The position numbers and the translations under genes were made by a program. The notes beneath the pieces were generated by a model. That model saw only the letters and a program-made list of their open reading frames with translations. It was not told the DNA's origin and searched no databases. Source: Agrobacterium larrymoorei (GTDB lineage: Bacteria; Pseudomonadota; Alphaproteobacteria; Rhizobiales; Rhizobiaceae). Taken from it: DNA of 64,000 nt. The DNA is taken from assembly GCF_013322225.1 (NCBI RefSeq), contig NZ_JAAMFB010000044.1, positions 33,335 through 97,334 of the forward strand, read 5' to 3'. This document shows, piece after piece, positions 17,318 to 26,958 of this stretch; positions within the stretch are counted from its first letter, which is position 1, and each line of letters opens with the position of its first letter.

Positions 17318-17513
17318 ATGCCTCCGCGCCGATCGTGGTCAGACGCGAGCGTTCCGCGTCGTCACTCCTGATGCGACGGCTGGCGTCGATCAGCAGGCCG
17401 AGCAACAGCGCGCGTTTCTCGTAGCGCAGACCCGCCTTGACGATCAGGCCGCCGAGCTGGATTTTTTCGCGCGTATCCTTCTTGCGTTCGTCCGTGGTCA
17501 TCGTTCTGGCCAT
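17298..17513 (-). CDS. traD: TraD relaxosome accessory protein
   Basis: A 71-residue protein identical in layout to Ti-plasmid Tra[21 protein letters not shown] and [20 protein letters not shown]. It is thought to be needed for efficient transfer together with TraC and TraG. The start at 17513 lies four bases after the traC stop and uses GAGGTTTGAGCGG as leader; translation is coupled. Longer upstream frames would overlap all of traC and are rejected. Confidence 0.92.
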   Translation of the reverse strand: MARTMTTDERKKDTREKIQLGGLIVKAGLRYEKRALLLGLLIDASRRIRSDDAERSRLTTIGAEAFGNDGE

Positions 17514-17517
17514 CCGC

Positions 17518-17814
17518 TCAAACCTCGCCAGCCCCGCCCGCATCCGCGCCAGCCGGCTGCGTCGCGGACGGTTCGCCGCCGCTCCTGGTCTCGCCGGCAT
17601 TATTCTTTCCGGTTGCCACAACCTTGGTTCCGCGAAACCGTTTGGCAATCTCCTCTAAGGCCGCCTGAAGCTCGGCCTCGTCAATCTCGATTTCCCCAAG
17701 CCCTGCCTTTAGCGCGATCCGGCCGATGCGTTCGGCTTCGCGTGACTCGGCCTGTCTCAGTTGGTCCTGCAATCTGGCGATTTCTTCCCTAATCTTCGAT
17801 GACGGTTTTTTCAT
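17518..17814 (-). CDS. traC: TraC relaxosome protein
   Basis: A 98-residue protein beginning [20 protein letters not shown], a basic coiled coil, followed by [20 protein letters not shown]. It matches TraC of Ti plasmids, which helps TraA bind and nick oriT. AAGGAG precedes the start at 17814. First gene of traCDG, diverging from traA; the tra box and oriT lie just upstream. Confidence 0.92.
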   Translation of the reverse strand: MKKPSSKIREEIARLQDQLRQAESREAERIGRIALKAGLGEIEIDEAELQAALEEIAKRFRGTKVVATGKNNAGETRSGGEPSATQPAGADAGGAGEV

Positions 17815-17887
17815 TCCGGTTGGGTCTCCTTGAGATTCTGGCGTTGCATTCGCGATGCCAGAATCCTCGCCGATGCCATGAAAAGGA

Positions 17888-17905
17888 ACGTGCAGATCTG
17901 CACAT
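17888..17905. promoter_or_regulatory. tra box (TraR binding site)
   Basis: ACGTGCAGATCTGCACAT: the 18-bp dyad bound by TraR-AHL, with one departure from the consensus ATGTGCAGATCTGCACAT. It is placed between the divergent traCDG and traAFBH operons, exactly as in Ti plasmids, so it should activate both. Confidence 0.93.
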
Positions 17906-17950
17906 CGGCAACGCCGATACTTTGCAGCATCATCCCGCCGTTCCGAAGGA

Positions 17951-17990
17951 GCGGTTCCAAGGGCGCAATTATACGTCGCGATGCGACGCG
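17951..17990. other. oriT (origin of transfer), nick region
   Basis: CCAAGGGCGCAATTATACGT followed by the dyad CGTCGC-GAT-GCGACG. On the other strand this reads TATAATTGCGCCCTTGG, the RSF1010/Ti-type (Q-type) nick core ('TAANTGCGCCCT'). It lies between traC and traA, the standard oriT place. TraA should nick within the ATTGCGCC segment; the exact nick base is not visible. Confidence 0.9.
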
Positions 17991-18067
17991 TTGCTTTTCG
18001 GCCCATTGAGACCGGGCTCTAGCGCCGCTCCCTACGAACTTGGTTCTAACCGGGAGCGCTCATCGTC

Positions 18068-21000
18068 GTGGCCATCGCCCATTTCTCAGCCAGCATCGTC
18101 AGCCGCGGCTCCGGCCGCAGTGCCGTGCTGTCCGCGGCCTACCGGCACTGCGCGAAGATGGACTATGAGCGTGAGGCTCGCACCATCGACTACACACGGA
18201 AGCATGGGCTCCTGTACGAAGAGTTTCTTCTTCCGGCAGATGCCCCGAACTGGGTTCGCTCGATGATCGCCGACCGCTCTGTGTCAGGTGCGTCGGAAGC
18301 CTTCTGGAACCGGGTCGAGGCTTTCGAGAAACGTGCCGACGCGCAGCTCGCCCGTGACCTGACGATTGCCTTGCCGCTGGAACTGTCGGCGGAGCAGAAC
18401 ATCGCCCTGGTGCGGGATTTCGTCGAGAAACACATCCTCGCCAAGGGAATGGTCGCCGACTGGGTCTATCATGACAATCCCGGTAATCCGCATATCCATC
18501 TGATGACCACCTTGCGGCCCCTGACGGAAGACGGGTTCGGTGGAAAGAAGGTGGCGGTGATCGGCGATGACGGCCAGCCGGTTCGCACGAAAACGGGAAA
18601 AATCCTCTACGAACTCTGGGCCGGGGCGACCGAAGATTTCAACGTGCTGCGCGACGGCTGGTTCGAGCGGCAGAACCATCATCTGGCGCTCAGCGGGATC
18701 GATTTGCTCATCGATGGCCGGTCCTACGAAAAGCAGGGCATCGAACTTGAGCCGACCATCCATCTCGGTGTAGGCGCCAAGGCGATCGAGCGGAGGGCGG
18801 AAAGCCAAGGTGTTCGACCTGAGCTGGAGCGCATAGAGCTGAACAATAGGCGCCGTCAGGAAAGCACTCGTCGTATCCTGAAGAACCCCATGATCGTGCT
18901 TGATCGTATCATGCGGGAGAAGAGCGTCTTCGACGAACGCGATGTCGCCAAAGTCCTGCATCGTTATGTCGATGACACTACCGTCTTCCAGCAGCTTCTG
19001 CTGAAAATCATCCTGAATCCGGAAGTGCTGCGGCTCCAGCGCGACACGATCGATTTCGCGACCGGTGAGAGAGTGCCAGCTCGCTATTCGACCCGGGCGA
19101 TGATCCGGCTGGAAGCGACAATGGCGCGGCAGGCAACCTGGCTGGCCGAGCGTGAGGGACGTGCTTTCTCCAGGACCATTCTAGAGGCAACGTTCCAGCG
19201 TCATGAGCGGCTGTCGGAAGAGCAGAAGACTGCGATCGAGCTGATTGCTGGTCCGGCCCGTATCGCCGCCGTCGTCGGCCGCGCAGGTGCAGGCAAGACC
19301 ACGATGATGAAGGCGGCACGTGAGGCCTGGGAGCTTGCCGGATATCGTGTCGTTGGTGGTGCCTTGGCCGGCAAGGCGGCCGAGGGTCTGGAGAAGGAAG
19401 CAGGCATCGTTTCGCGCACGCTCGCATCCTGGGAACTGCGCTGGGGCAGCGGTCGTGATGTGCTCGATGACAAGACCGTCTTCGTCATGGACGAGGCCGG
19501 TATGGTCGCATCGAAACAAATGGCAAGCTTCGTCGATGCTGTGGTCAAGGCAGGGGCAAAGATCGTGCTGGTTGGCGATCCCGAACAGCTTCAGCCGATC
19601 GAGGCGGGCGCTGCTTTCCGTGCCATCGTCGATCGGATCGGTTATGCCGAACTGGAGACGATCTATCGTCAGGGCGAGGACTGGATGCGAAAGGCATCGC
19701 TCGATCTGGCGCGCGGCAATGTCGAGAGGGCAATCGTCGCTTATCAGGGTCAGGGCAGGGTGCTCGCCTCGCGCCTGAAGTCCGAAGCCGTTGAAAGTCT
19801 CATCGCCGATTGGAATAGGGATTACGATCAGACAAAGACCACGCTGATCCTCGCCCATCTGCGCCGCGACGTCCGAATGCTCAATGTCATGGCTCGCGAA
19901 AAGCTGATCGAACACGGCATCGTCGGCGAGGGCCACGTCTTCAAAACGGCCGATGGTGTCAGGAATTTTGACGCGGGTGACCAGATCGTCTTCCTGAAGA
20001 ACGAAGGATCGCTCGACGTCAAGAACGGAATGATCGGACATGTCGTCGAGGCGGCGCGTAACCGTGTTGTCGCCGTCATCGGTGAGGGCGACCAGCGCCG
20101 GCAAGTCACAGTCGAGCAGCGCTTCTATAACAATCTCGATTACGGCTATGCGACGACAATTCACAAGAGCCAGGGCGCCACAGTTGACCGCGTGAAAGTG
20201 CTGGCATCGCTCTCGCTGGATCGTCATCTGACCTATGTGGCAATGACCCGTCATCGTGAGGATTTGCAGCTCTACTACGGAACCAAATCCTTCTCCTTCA
20301 ACGGCGGCCTGGCCAAGGTTCTCTCCCGCAGAAACGCCAAGGAAACCACCCTCGATTATGAGCGCGGTCTATTCTATCGCGAGGCGCTGCGCTTTGGGGA
20401 AAACCGTGGCCTGCACATCATGCAGGTGGCGCGTACACTCGTCCGCGACCGGCTCGACTGGACGCTGCGCCAGAGCCGAAAACTGGCCGATCTCGCTCGC
20501 AGGCTTGGTGCTCTCGGTGAGCGCTTTGGTCTGCACCAAACCCCCAAGATCCAAACGATGAAGGAGGCCAGGCCCATGGTCGCAGGCATCACGCAACTCT
20601 CCGGCTCTGTCGTTGACAGTGTCGATCGGAAACTCGACGCCGATCCGGCATTGAAGAAACAATGGGAGGAGGTATCCACCCGCTTTCGCTATGTCTTCGC
20701 CGATCCTGAAGGCGCTTTCCGCGCCATGAACTTCGATGAGATTCTCATCGACAGGGAGAGAGCAAATCAGGCGTTGCGCAAGATCGAGGCTGATGTAGTT
20801 TCGTTCGGGCCGCTGAACGGCAAGACAGCCATGCTGGCCAGCAAGGCGGACCGGGAGGCTCGCCGCATCGCCGAGCTCAATGTCCCGGCATTGAAGCGCG
20901 ACCTCGAGCAATATCTCAGGATGCGCGAGACCGCGGTTCAGCGACTGCATGCGGATGAGCAGACGCTGCGCCAGCGCGCCTCGATCGACATTCCTGCATT

Positions 21001-21370
21001 GTCACCGGCGGCGCGTGTTGTGCTGGAGCGGGTACGCGATGCGATTGACCGTAACGACCTGCCGGCGGCTATGGCCTATGCGCTCAGCAACCGGGAAACG
21101 AAGCTGGAAATCGACGAGTTCAACAAGGTCGTCACCGAGCGGTTCGGCGAGCGCACGTTGCTGACCAACACGGCGCGTGAGCCCTCCGGGAAGCTGTTCG
21201 ACAAACTATCGGAAGGCATGGAGCCCGAAGTGAAGCAGCAGCTGAAGGAAGCATGGCCGGTGATGCGCACGGCGCAGCAGCTTGCCGCTCATGAACGCAC
21301 AACGCAGACGCTGAAGCAGGCAGAGGAACTGCGAATGACGCAGCGCCAGTCACCGGTGATAAAGCAGTGA
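18068..21370 (+). CDS. traA: TraA relaxase-helicase
   Basis: An 1100-residue bifunctional conjugative relaxase. Residues 1 to about 230 form a MobA/MobL relaxase: the start [20 protein letters not shown] carries the catalytic Tyr region ([12 protein letters not shown]) and the metal triad in [12 protein letters not shown]. From about residue 390 a RecD/TraI-like helicase follows: Walker [16 protein letters not shown], Walker [12 protein letters not shown], and late motifs [15 protein letters not shown] and [11 protein letters not shown]. The last 250 residues are the helical TraA tail. It starts with GTG after GGGAGCG. It nicks oriT and unwinds the transferred strand. Confidence 0.96.
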   Translation: MAIAHFSASIVSRGSGRSAVLSAAYRHCAKMDYEREARTIDYTRKHGLLYEEFLLPADAPNWVRSMIADRSVSGASEAFWNRVEAFEKRADAQLARDLTIALPLELSAEQNIALVRDFVEKHILAKGMVADWVYHDNPGNPHIHLMTTLRPLTEDGFGGKKVAVIGDDGQPVRTKTGKILYELWAGATEDFNVLRDGWFERQNHHLALSGIDLLIDGRSYEKQGIELEPTIHLGVGAKAIERRAESQGVRPELERIELNNRRRQESTRRILKNPMIVLDRIMREKSVFDERDVAKVLHRYVDDTTVFQQLLLKIILNPEVLRLQRDTIDFATGERVPARYSTRAMIRLEATMARQATWLAEREGRAFSRTILEATFQRHERLSEEQKTAIELIAGPARIAAVVGRAGAGKTTMMKAAREAWELAGYRVVGGALAGKAAEGLEKEAGIVSRTLASWELRWGSGRDVLDDKTVFVMDEAGMVASKQMASFVDAVVKAGAKIVLVGDPEQLQPIEAGAAFRAIVDRIGYAELETIYRQGEDWMRKASLDLARGNVERAIVAYQGQGRVLASRLKSEAVESLIADWNRDYDQTKTTLILAHLRRDVRMLNVMAREKLIEHGIVGEGHVFKTADGVRNFDAGDQIVFLKNEGSLDVKNGMIGHVVEAARNRVVAVIGEGDQRRQVTVEQRFYNNLDYGYATTIHKSQGATVDRVKVLASLSLDRHLTYVAMTRHREDLQLYYGTKSFSFNGGLAKVLSRRNAKETTLDYERGLFYREALRFGENRGLHIMQVARTLVRDRLDWTLRQSRKLADLARRLGALGERFGLHQTPKIQTMKEARPMVAGITQLSGSVVDSVDRKLDADPALKKQWEEVSTRFRYVFADPEGAFRAMNFDEILIDRERANQALRKIEADVVSFGPLNGKTAMLASKADREARRIAELNVPALKRDLEQYLRMRETAVQRLHADEQTLRQRASIDIPALSPAARVVLERVRDAIDRNDLPAAMAYALSNRETKLEIDEFNKVVTERFGERTLLTNTAREPSGKLFDKLSEGMEPEVKQQLKEAWPVMRTAQQLAAHERTTQTLKQAEELRMTQRQSPVIKQ

Positions 21371-21897
21371 GACGACGCAGAGTGATTGCGTTTCTCACCG
21401 GTGCTGGCATCACCATGCTTGCCATGACATCGGTGGGCTATGTCGGCGGCATCAGGCTCAATCTCACGCCGAGCGAGCCGCTCGGGCTTTGGCGCATCGA
21501 GGCGCTCAGCCGGTCCGTCGCAATTGGCGATCTCGTCTTCATCTGCCCGCCAATAACGGCGGTGTTCGAGCAGGCAATGCAGCGTGGATATCTTCGTCGT
21601 GGTCTGTGCGACGGCGGTGTGGCGCCGCTGATCAAGACAGTTGCAGCATTGCCCGGCCAGCATGTCGAAATCACCCATCACGTCGTCATCGATGGTCAGC
21701 CGATCGTGGCATCCGCCGTCCGCGCAAGGGACGGTGAGGGTCGAGAGCTGAAACCATATCCCGGTGGCGTTGTGCCATCCGGAAACCTCTTCTTTCACTC
21801 ACCCTTTGCGAGCTCTTATGATAGTCGATATTTTGGGCCGGTCCCGGCTTCCGGTGTTCTCGGCCTGGCGCGGCCGATCCTTCCCGTCGAGCCATGA
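21367..21897 (+). CDS. traF: TraF conjugal transfer signal peptidase
   Basis: A 176-residue S26-type serine protease with an N-terminal membrane anchor ([20 protein letters not shown] region). The catalytic Ser lies in [14 protein letters not shown] and the Lys in [39 protein letters not shown] is the conserved end. In RP4 and Ti systems TraF matures and cyclises the TrbC pilin. Its start overlaps the traA stop (ATGA-type). Confidence 0.93.
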   Translation: MRRRRVIAFLTGAGITMLAMTSVGYVGGIRLNLTPSEPLGLWRIEALSRSVAIGDLVFICPPITAVFEQAMQRGYLRRGLCDGGVAPLIKTVAALPGQHVEITHHVVIDGQPIVASAVRARDGEGRELKPYPGGVVPSGNLFFHSPFASSYDSRYFGPVPASGVLGLARPILPVEP

Positions 21898-23113
21898 TGG
21901 CAGCGGCGGCAATCGCTCCGCCTGTTGGCAATCCGTCCTGCTGATTGCCGCGGCTGTCGTCTGTGGCCGCATTGCCTGGAGCGGAGACGTGTCTCTTCTT
22001 CCGGTCGCGATATATTTCCCGGCGTTTTGGGCGAACGCCCCTTCGCGTTCAATAGCAGCGCTCATATCGGCTGGGTATTTCCTTGCAGCGTCGCGAGGTC
22101 TGCCCCAGGGCGTGGCCAACTTCTATGCTGCCGATCTGTGGCCGGGGTTACTATTGTGGGTAGCGGCTTCCATCTCCTTCGTCGCCGTAAACGGCGTGCT
22201 TTGGACGAAGCATACTGAACAAAAGGCCTTCGGAAAGATGTGGCCGGATGCGGCAAGGGCGGTGCGCTATCTGGCGGCGGCAATGCTCACGGGGCTACCG
22301 CCTTTCGGCATCACCGGATGGGCGCATCCGCTGACAGCTGCGGGTGTGCTGTTTCCCGGTTGGGGCTGGTGGGGTGTTTTGGCAGCTGCGACCGGCCTGC
22401 TTGCCATGACTACAAGGTTTTGGCCAGCCGCTGCCATGACGCTATCAGCGTTCTGGCTATGGTCTGCCTCTTCCTGGACAGAACCGAATCTACTGGAAGG
22501 ATGGAGGAGCGTCGACCTTGAACAGGGACACAACCTTGGGCGTGACGGATCGCTTCAGTACCATCGTAACCTGATCGCAACAGTGCGGCGCGTTGCCACC
22601 ACCGATCCCGGTATCCGCGTCGTGGTGCTCCCCGAAAGTGCGCTTGGCTTCTGGACGCCTACCGTGGCGCGGGCTTGGCAGGAAAATCTCCGGGGCTCGA
22701 ACCTCACCGTCATTACAGGGGCCGCCGTCATCAACCCGCGGGGCTATGACAATGTGATGGTGGCGATCTCGGCTGGCGTAACAGACGTTCTTTATCGCGA
22801 GCGCATGCCGGTTCCAGGTTCGATGTGGCAGCCGTGGCTAAAATGGACCGGGCAGGGCGGCGAAGCGCGGGCGGACTTCTTCCGCAATCCGGGGGTTGAA
22901 GTTGATGGAGCCAGGATCGCGCCGCTGATCTGCTACGAGCAACTCATTCTCTGGCCGGTCCTCCAGTCGATCCTGCACAGCCCCGACGTCATCGTCGCTT
23001 CCGGCAATGGCTGGTGGACCGCGGGAACGTCGATCGTCAATATTCAAAAAGCAAGCGTGATCGCCTGGGCAAAACTGTTCGGACTTCCTGTCGTCACGGC
23101 GTTTAATACATAA
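21818..23113 (+). CDS. traB: TraB nitrilase/Lnt-like membrane protein
   Basis: A 431-residue membrane protein of Ti-plasmid TraB type. Six to seven helices in the first 230 residues are followed by a carbon-nitrogen hydrolase-like domain: [15 protein letters not shown] (Glu of the Glu-Lys-Cys triad), [13 protein letters not shown] (Cys) and [15 protein letters not shown]. The Lys of Lnt (KxxLVPFGE) is not conserved; the aligned segment reads [11 protein letters not shown], so acyl-transfer activity is doubtful. TraB raises transfer efficiency in Agrobacterium; its mechanism is unknown. The start at 21818 overlaps traF by 80 bases; the leader is weak and the start is uncertain. Confidence 0.88.
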   Translation: MIVDILGRSRLPVFSAWRGRSFPSSHDGSGGNRSACWQSVLLIAAAVVCGRIAWSGDVSLLPVAIYFPAFWANAPSRSIAALISAGYFLAASRGLPQGVANFYAADLWPGLLLWVAASISFVAVNGVLWTKHTEQKAFGKMWPDAARAVRYLAAAMLTGLPPFGITGWAHPLTAAGVLFPGWGWWGVLAAATGLLAMTTRFWPAAAMTLSAFWLWSASSWTEPNLLEGWRSVDLEQGHNLGRDGSLQYHRNLIATVRRVATTDPGIRVVVLPESALGFWTPTVARAWQENLRGSNLTVITGAAVINPRGYDNVMVAISAGVTDVLYRERMPVPGSMWQPWLKWTGQGGEARADFFRNPGVEVDGARIAPLICYEQLILWPVLQSILHSPDVIVASGNGWWTAGTSIVNIQKASVIAWAKLFGLPVVTAFNT

Positions 23114-23126
23114 GGAGATATTCGTG

Positions 23127-23753
23127 ATGGTCGATGCTGCCCTCATCAAGCAATGCAGCGATCACGGCCTACAGCCGGGGATCGTTGAACAGTTCATCGA
23201 ACGGGCAGGGGTACCAGACCCACTCGCGATTACAATCCGCTCGGGAAGCCGTGTCATACTGGTGCCGAAGCCCACGACTCCAGAGGACGCTCTCTTGTTG
23301 ATACGCGAAAACCTCGGGCGCAACACGGTGCGGGTCGGGATCACACAGTATCCCGCCGGGCTCGGGATACTGGAGGCTGGCCAGCTGAAGCCGCACCTGG
23401 TCGATGAGTGCGAGAACATCCGCTTGGGCACGGCGCTGTTCGCCAAGGTTTATCGGATTGTTACCAAGTGGTATGGCGACCCGACCGAAACGGAGGTGCT
23501 GCCGCAGGTGTTCGACGACGCGATCATTGCCTGGCAGACGGGATATTTTGAAGGAGCGGCAGTGTTTCAGATGGAATATCTAGATGATGCAAAGCCCGCC
23601 AAACCGGAGTCGGTCCAGCGCGATGGCGTTGATACAGGAGCTGGGCTCCCGGAAAATGAAGACAGGCCCGAGGTGCCAGCCGAAGCTTCGGCATCCGATC
23701 CCAGCAAAGCAGGAATAAGGATCGACCTGTCCGGCATTGGCGCAAACCGCTGA
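23127..23753 (+). CDS. traH: TraH conjugal transfer protein
   Basis: A 208-residue protein: MVDAALIKQCSDHGLQPGIV at the start and GITQYPAGLGILEAGQLKPH in the middle match Ti-type TraH, last gene of the traAFBH operon. The C-terminal 50 residues are acidic and probably disordered. It is not essential in tested plasmids and its role is unknown. AAGGAG is well placed before the ATG at 23127 (a GTG one codon earlier is an alternative). Confidence 0.9.
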   Translation: MVDAALIKQCSDHGLQPGIVEQFIERAGVPDPLAITIRSGSRVILVPKPTTPEDALLLIRENLGRNTVRVGITQYPAGLGILEAGQLKPHLVDECENIRLGTALFAKVYRIVTKWYGDPTETEVLPQVFDDAIIAWQTGYFEGAAVFQMEYLDDAKPAKPESVQRDGVDTGAGLPENEDRPEVPAEASASDPSKAGIRIDLSGIGANR

Positions 23754-23762
23754 CTTCATCGT

Positions 23763-23780
23763 ATCTGCAGATCTGCACGG
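23763..23780. promoter_or_regulatory. Degenerate tra box upstream of traM
   Basis: ATCTGCAGATCTGCACGG keeps the TGCAGATCTGCA core of the TraR dyad but has changed outer bases. It lies about 290 bases upstream of traM, just after traH. In Ti plasmids TraR stimulates traM, giving negative feedback, so this site could serve that role, perhaps at lower affinity. Confidence 0.6.
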
Positions 23781-24066
23781 CGATTGTTTATTCATCGCCC
23801 TAGCGAAAGCGGCTTGAACCTTCTATAAGGGTCTCGACGCAGCACGCACTGCGTTGCGGCTTAGAATCCGCAGATGAACGGTTGGTGCTGACCGAAACGG
23901 CGCCAGGAACCCTCTGACTTTATGTCCGGGGGCCTGCGACGCATGTCCAGGCTCCGGCTAAAGGTCGCAGGGCCGATTCATCTCGGATTCTAACCCCCGG
24001 TCAGGGTTCACAGGGTTTATCGTCAGCGGGGGCGGACCGCAGACAATGCTCAGGGTTAGATCACAA

Positions 24067-24372
24067 ATGGATTCCGAAAAATTAGCAGTCGACACCTGTG
24101 AACTGCGCCCTTTGATAGGGCTGACAAGCGGCCTTGCGCACGGAGACGTCGAGACGTTGACGGTCAACGCCATTCGTCTGCATAGGCAACTTCTCGACAA
24201 AGCGGATCAACTGTTCCAGGCTTTGCCAGAGGACTACAGGACTGGCAAGGCTACTGGCGGTGTGCAGCATCTCGAATACATCGAAGCAATGATCGAGATG
24301 CATGCACAGATGAGCGCGCTCAACACGCTCCTCGGGGTTCTCGGATACATTCCCAAGATAGCCACGAACTGA
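24067..24372 (+). CDS. traM: TraM antiactivator of TraR
   Basis: A 101-residue helical protein that binds TraR and blocks its DNA binding, setting the quorum threshold. CELRPLIGLTSGLAHGDVET, KADQLFQALPEDYRTGKATG and IEMHAQMSALNTLLGVLGYI correspond well with TraM of Agrobacterium (102 residues). The start at 24067 gives the family length; an ATG at 24046 would add seven unmatched residues. Convergent with traR, 63 bases apart. Confidence 0.95.
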   Translation: MDSEKLAVDTCELRPLIGLTSGLAHGDVETLTVNAIRLHRQLLDKADQLFQALPEDYRTGKATGGVQHLEYIEAMIEMHAQMSALNTLLGVLGYIPKIATN

Positions 24373-24435
24373 TTCGGTGTTTTTCGGATAAGACCGGTAG
24401 GCCAACAGATCCAGTGGAATTGGTTTCTGACGCTT

Positions 24436-25140
24436 TCACATAAGCTTTCTGCGGATCGCTAGCGCGATGAGTTGAGCCTTGTTCCGGACTTCAAAGCGTT
24501 TCATAGCCTCGCGAAGCTTCACACGAACGCTGTTGTATTTGACGCCCTCCACATCAGCAATCTCGTCCATCGTCATCCCGACGGCAATCCATCTGAGATA
24601 GGTCGCCTCTTTGGGATCGAGCCAGGCGTCGTCTTCTACGGTCGGAGTGATTTGGAGAAACGAGATGCGCGCATGGAGTTGTCCGACCGCTGCGGCGGCC
24701 GCGACCGCGTCGATCTCACGGTCGAGATCGATCGAAGGCCTTTCCGATGCTAAAGTAAACATCGACATCGAGCCGTTGGCAGTCTTGATCGGAACGGTTA
24801 CCCCGGAGCGGATGCCGAAATCGGCAGCATGCGCATAAAAGGCTCGCTCTTCTTTCGATTGCCTTGCGCGATCCTGTTCGCCGGACCATGCAAAGATCTC
24901 CTTCTTGGACTTCGCGCGTTTGACGATCGGATCGAGCTTGTCGAATTTCTTGTCGAAGTACGCTGACCGCCACTCGCGATGATAATTAGTAACTGCGATA
25001 GTATGCTTGTGCTGGATATGGAGATAGGCGTAGCCGGTAAAGCCGAAATGTTCGGTGAGGTCCGCAAGGCCCTGTGTGACGATGCTTTCGTCGCCGTGTA
25101 TAGCCGCAAGATCGGTCAGTTTGTCGAGCCAGTGCTGCAT
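24436..25140 (-). CDS. traR: TraR quorum-sensing activator
   Basis: A 234-residue LuxR-family activator of exactly the Ti TraR length. The N-terminal acyl-homoserine-lactone domain ([40 protein letters not shown]) keeps the Trp, Tyr and Asp ligand contacts of TraR for 3-oxo-C8-HSL. The C-terminal HTH reads [20 protein letters not shown] then [24 protein letters not shown] lies seven bases before the ATG. It activates tra, trb and probably rep genes through the tra boxes. It lies beside traM rather than inside an opine operon, as in several Rhizobium plasmids. Confidence 0.97.
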   Translation of the reverse strand: MQHWLDKLTDLAAIHGDESIVTQGLADLTEHFGFTGYAYLHIQHKHTIAVTNYHREWRSAYFDKKFDKLDPIVKRAKSKKEIFAWSGEQDRARQSKEERAFYAHAADFGIRSGVTVPIKTANGSMSMFTLASERPSIDLDREIDAVAAAAAVGQLHARISFLQITPTVEDDAWLDPKEATYLRWIAVGMTMDEIADVEGVKYNSVRVKLREAMKRFEVRNKAQLIALAIRRKLM

Positions 25141-25160
25141 TTCTTTACTCCGCATAGGTG

Positions 25161-25179
25161 GTCACTTGTAACAAGTCAC
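25161..25179. promoter_or_regulatory. Palindrome in the traR leader
   Basis: GTCACTTGTAACAAGTCAC: ACTTGT and ACAAGT around a central A, with further outer matches, starting 21 bases upstream of the traR ATG. It is not a tra box. It could bind a repressor or activator that links traR to another signal; the binding protein is unknown. Confidence 0.4.
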
Positions 25180-25295
25180 AAAAGCCCCTCGACGTCTCGC
25201 AGTATCATCCAGAAAATTTCAATCTTAGATTGCATAATCAGCATTATGGAACTTGAAGCATTTCTTGCCGGCGGCGTCGTCCGGAACGGACTGAA

Positions 25296-25643
25296 CTATG
25301 GCCGCTCCAGAAAATGGGATTGATCATTAATACCTAATTTGGAGCGGTGGCTGGCGAGCGCGTACGCGCAGGCCTTAGCCACGTAGTCCGGATACCGCCC
25401 AAGAGGCCAATTCACGCAGCGGGCCGTAATATTGGCAATCAGTTCCTCATCGCTGGTGCCAGCATGCATATCCGCGACGATTAAGCGCAATTGCAGAAGT
25501 GGAATGTGGGCATCAAACGGCATCTGGACGACGGATAACATAGTATCGCGACGGCTTGCGGCTTTCCCCGCCTGAAATGCCTCAATTTCATTGGGGAAAT
25601 AGGCTTTCGCCAAATTTCGGCGCAGAGCTTCAGCGTCGCTCAT
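25296..25643 (-). CDS. Hypothetical protein, coupled to a 38-residue upstream frame
   Basis: A 115-residue, mostly helical protein: MSDAEALRRNLAKAYFPNEI, LQLRLIVADMHAGTSDEELI and CVNWPLGRYPDYVAKACAYA. I do not recognise the family. Its ATG overlaps the stop of the small frame upstream (ATGA), so the two are probably translated together. It is on the same strand as traR and about 155 bases upstream of it; they could share a transcript, but the palindrome and spacing suggest traR has its own promoter. Confidence 0.6.
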   Translation of the reverse strand: MSDAEALRRNLAKAYFPNEIEAFQAGKAASRRDTMLSVVQMPFDAHIPLLQLRLIVADMHAGTSDEELIANITARCVNWPLGRYPDYVAKACAYALASHRSKLGINDQSHFLERP

Positions 25644-25756
25644 AAATTCGTGACGTTTTCCTCGTTTGTAAAAAGGGTCTGGTCGGCTGCGATTGCACCG
25701 AACATTCGGTCTCGCTCGCAAGACGGTACCGTGACGGTAAAAATTTGCTCGGCCAT
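25640..25756 (-). CDS. Small coupled ORF, 38 residues
   Basis: MAEQIFTVTVPSCERDRMFG begins a 38-residue frame preceded by CGAGGATACGAGAT as ribosome site. Its TGA overlaps the ATG of the 115-residue protein gene downstream. No family is recognised. The good leader and overlap make it more credible than a chance frame; it may be a leader peptide or a small partner protein. Confidence 0.45.
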   Translation of the reverse strand: MAEQIFTVTVPSCERDRMFGAIAADQTLFTNEENVTNL

Positions 25757-25891
25757 ATCTCGTATCCTCGATAGACTTTGGAAGGTATGCGGCGCCGACG
25801 CGCGGCAAGTCCCAACCGGCGATGTCCGCACGCAAGGCTTTGGAAAAGAGTTGAAAAATGGTACATGAATCTTGCGCGTTGAAGGGCAGTT

Positions 25892-26668
25892 CTATCTGAA
25901 TCTCGCGGCGGCGCGTTCAGCTATCGCAATTCGTTCATTTGTTTGACGCTCTGTGATCGTTTTCAGTCGTGAAACAACTTCGCGAGGTGCAGTTTCAGGC
26001 CGCCCGGCGTTGAAAGGGGGATGTGGGTCGTACTCACTACCTAGTTGAAGCAACTGGGCGGTCTGCTCTCCCCAGACCTGAGCTGCTACACTCAATCCAA
26101 AGTCTATCCCTGCTGTAACGCCGCCGCCCGTGATAAGATTTCCGTCAGTTACGACTCGCTGCTGGACGGGCTCGGCTCCGAAAATTGGAAGGACATCCAT
26201 TGCTGTCCAATGGGTAGTAGCTTTGCGCCCTCTGAGTAATCCTGCCGCACCAAGAACAAGTGCACCAGTACAGACCGAGGTTATGAACCTGGCTGAAGGT
26301 GCTCGCTTTTGAAGAAACTCAAGAATTTCCGCATCTTCCATTAAAGCCGACACACCCGGGCCACCTCCGACAAAAATCAAGTCCAGATCAGGTGCTTGGC
26401 TTAACACCATATCGGGTAAAACCTTCGTACCCGTATCGGTGCGAATGACGTCCATCGATTTCGATATTACAGATATTTTTGCGTTTCTCGGGCGTGCCCA
26501 AAAGTCGTTAGGTCCAGAAAAATCAAGATATGTCATGTCATTAAACATCAGCATGCCGATGTTGAACGGCGTGTTTGAAATACTGGAATCTGCCAGAGCC
26601 ACTTTAACCCCACTTATAATAGTACCTGCAGTCGCCGCGGCTGATGCAATAAATGCTCGTCTCTTCAA
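25892..26668 (-). CDS. Exported DJ-1/PfpI-family protein (isonitrile-hydratase-like)
   Basis: A 258-residue protein with an export signal (MKRRAFIASAAATAGTIISG, twin-Arg-like RR plus hydrophobic stretch, cleavage near ALA-DS), then a DJ-1/PfpI domain. Key parts are PFNIGMLMFNDMTYLDFSGP (acidic residue of the nucleophile elbow region), LIFVGGGPGV, and FITSVCTGALVLGAAGLLRG with the nucleophilic Cys. ATTHWTAMDVLPIFG and ITGGGVTAGIDFGL are also shared with isonitrile hydratase InhA. Unlike InhA it should be outside the cytoplasm. It lies opposite the GlxA-type regulator gene across 290 bases. Confidence 0.85.
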   Translation of the reverse strand: MKRRAFIASAAATAGTIISGVKVALADSSISNTPFNIGMLMFNDMTYLDFSGPNDFWARPRNAKISVISKSMDVIRTDTGTKVLPDMVLSQAPDLDLIFVGGGPGVSALMEDAEILEFLQKRAPSARFITSVCTGALVLGAAGLLRGRKATTHWTAMDVLPIFGAEPVQQRVVTDGNLITGGGVTAGIDFGLSVAAQVWGEQTAQLLQLGSEYDPHPPFNAGRPETAPREVVSRLKTITERQTNERIAIAERAAARFR

Positions 26669-26958
26669 AGCTTACACTCCCCTTCAAACGATCATATCGT
26701 AAAAGTGTTACTTGTGCTTTTGAATAGGATGTCCGGACAAATGCCGATTAGAAGCAGCCAAGTAGGATATTAATACAACCGCAGAGCCCTCAATTTTTTA
26801 TCTGGCTGCCGCTCAATGCCGCTACCTCGAAATTGAACGGACTCCTCCCAAAAAAGACAAACACCACTCATTTTCAGCCATGGCTAATTTTGATCGTTTG
26901 CTCAATTCGGGCCTGATGGTATCGGTCAGGTGACTTGTAACGCGAGAAGAGGTGCGTC

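Noticed and set aside
19181..20254. A 357-codon minus-strand frame within traA
   Set aside because: It is antisense to the conserved helicase motifs of TraA; GC-rich codons leave the opposite strand open by chance.
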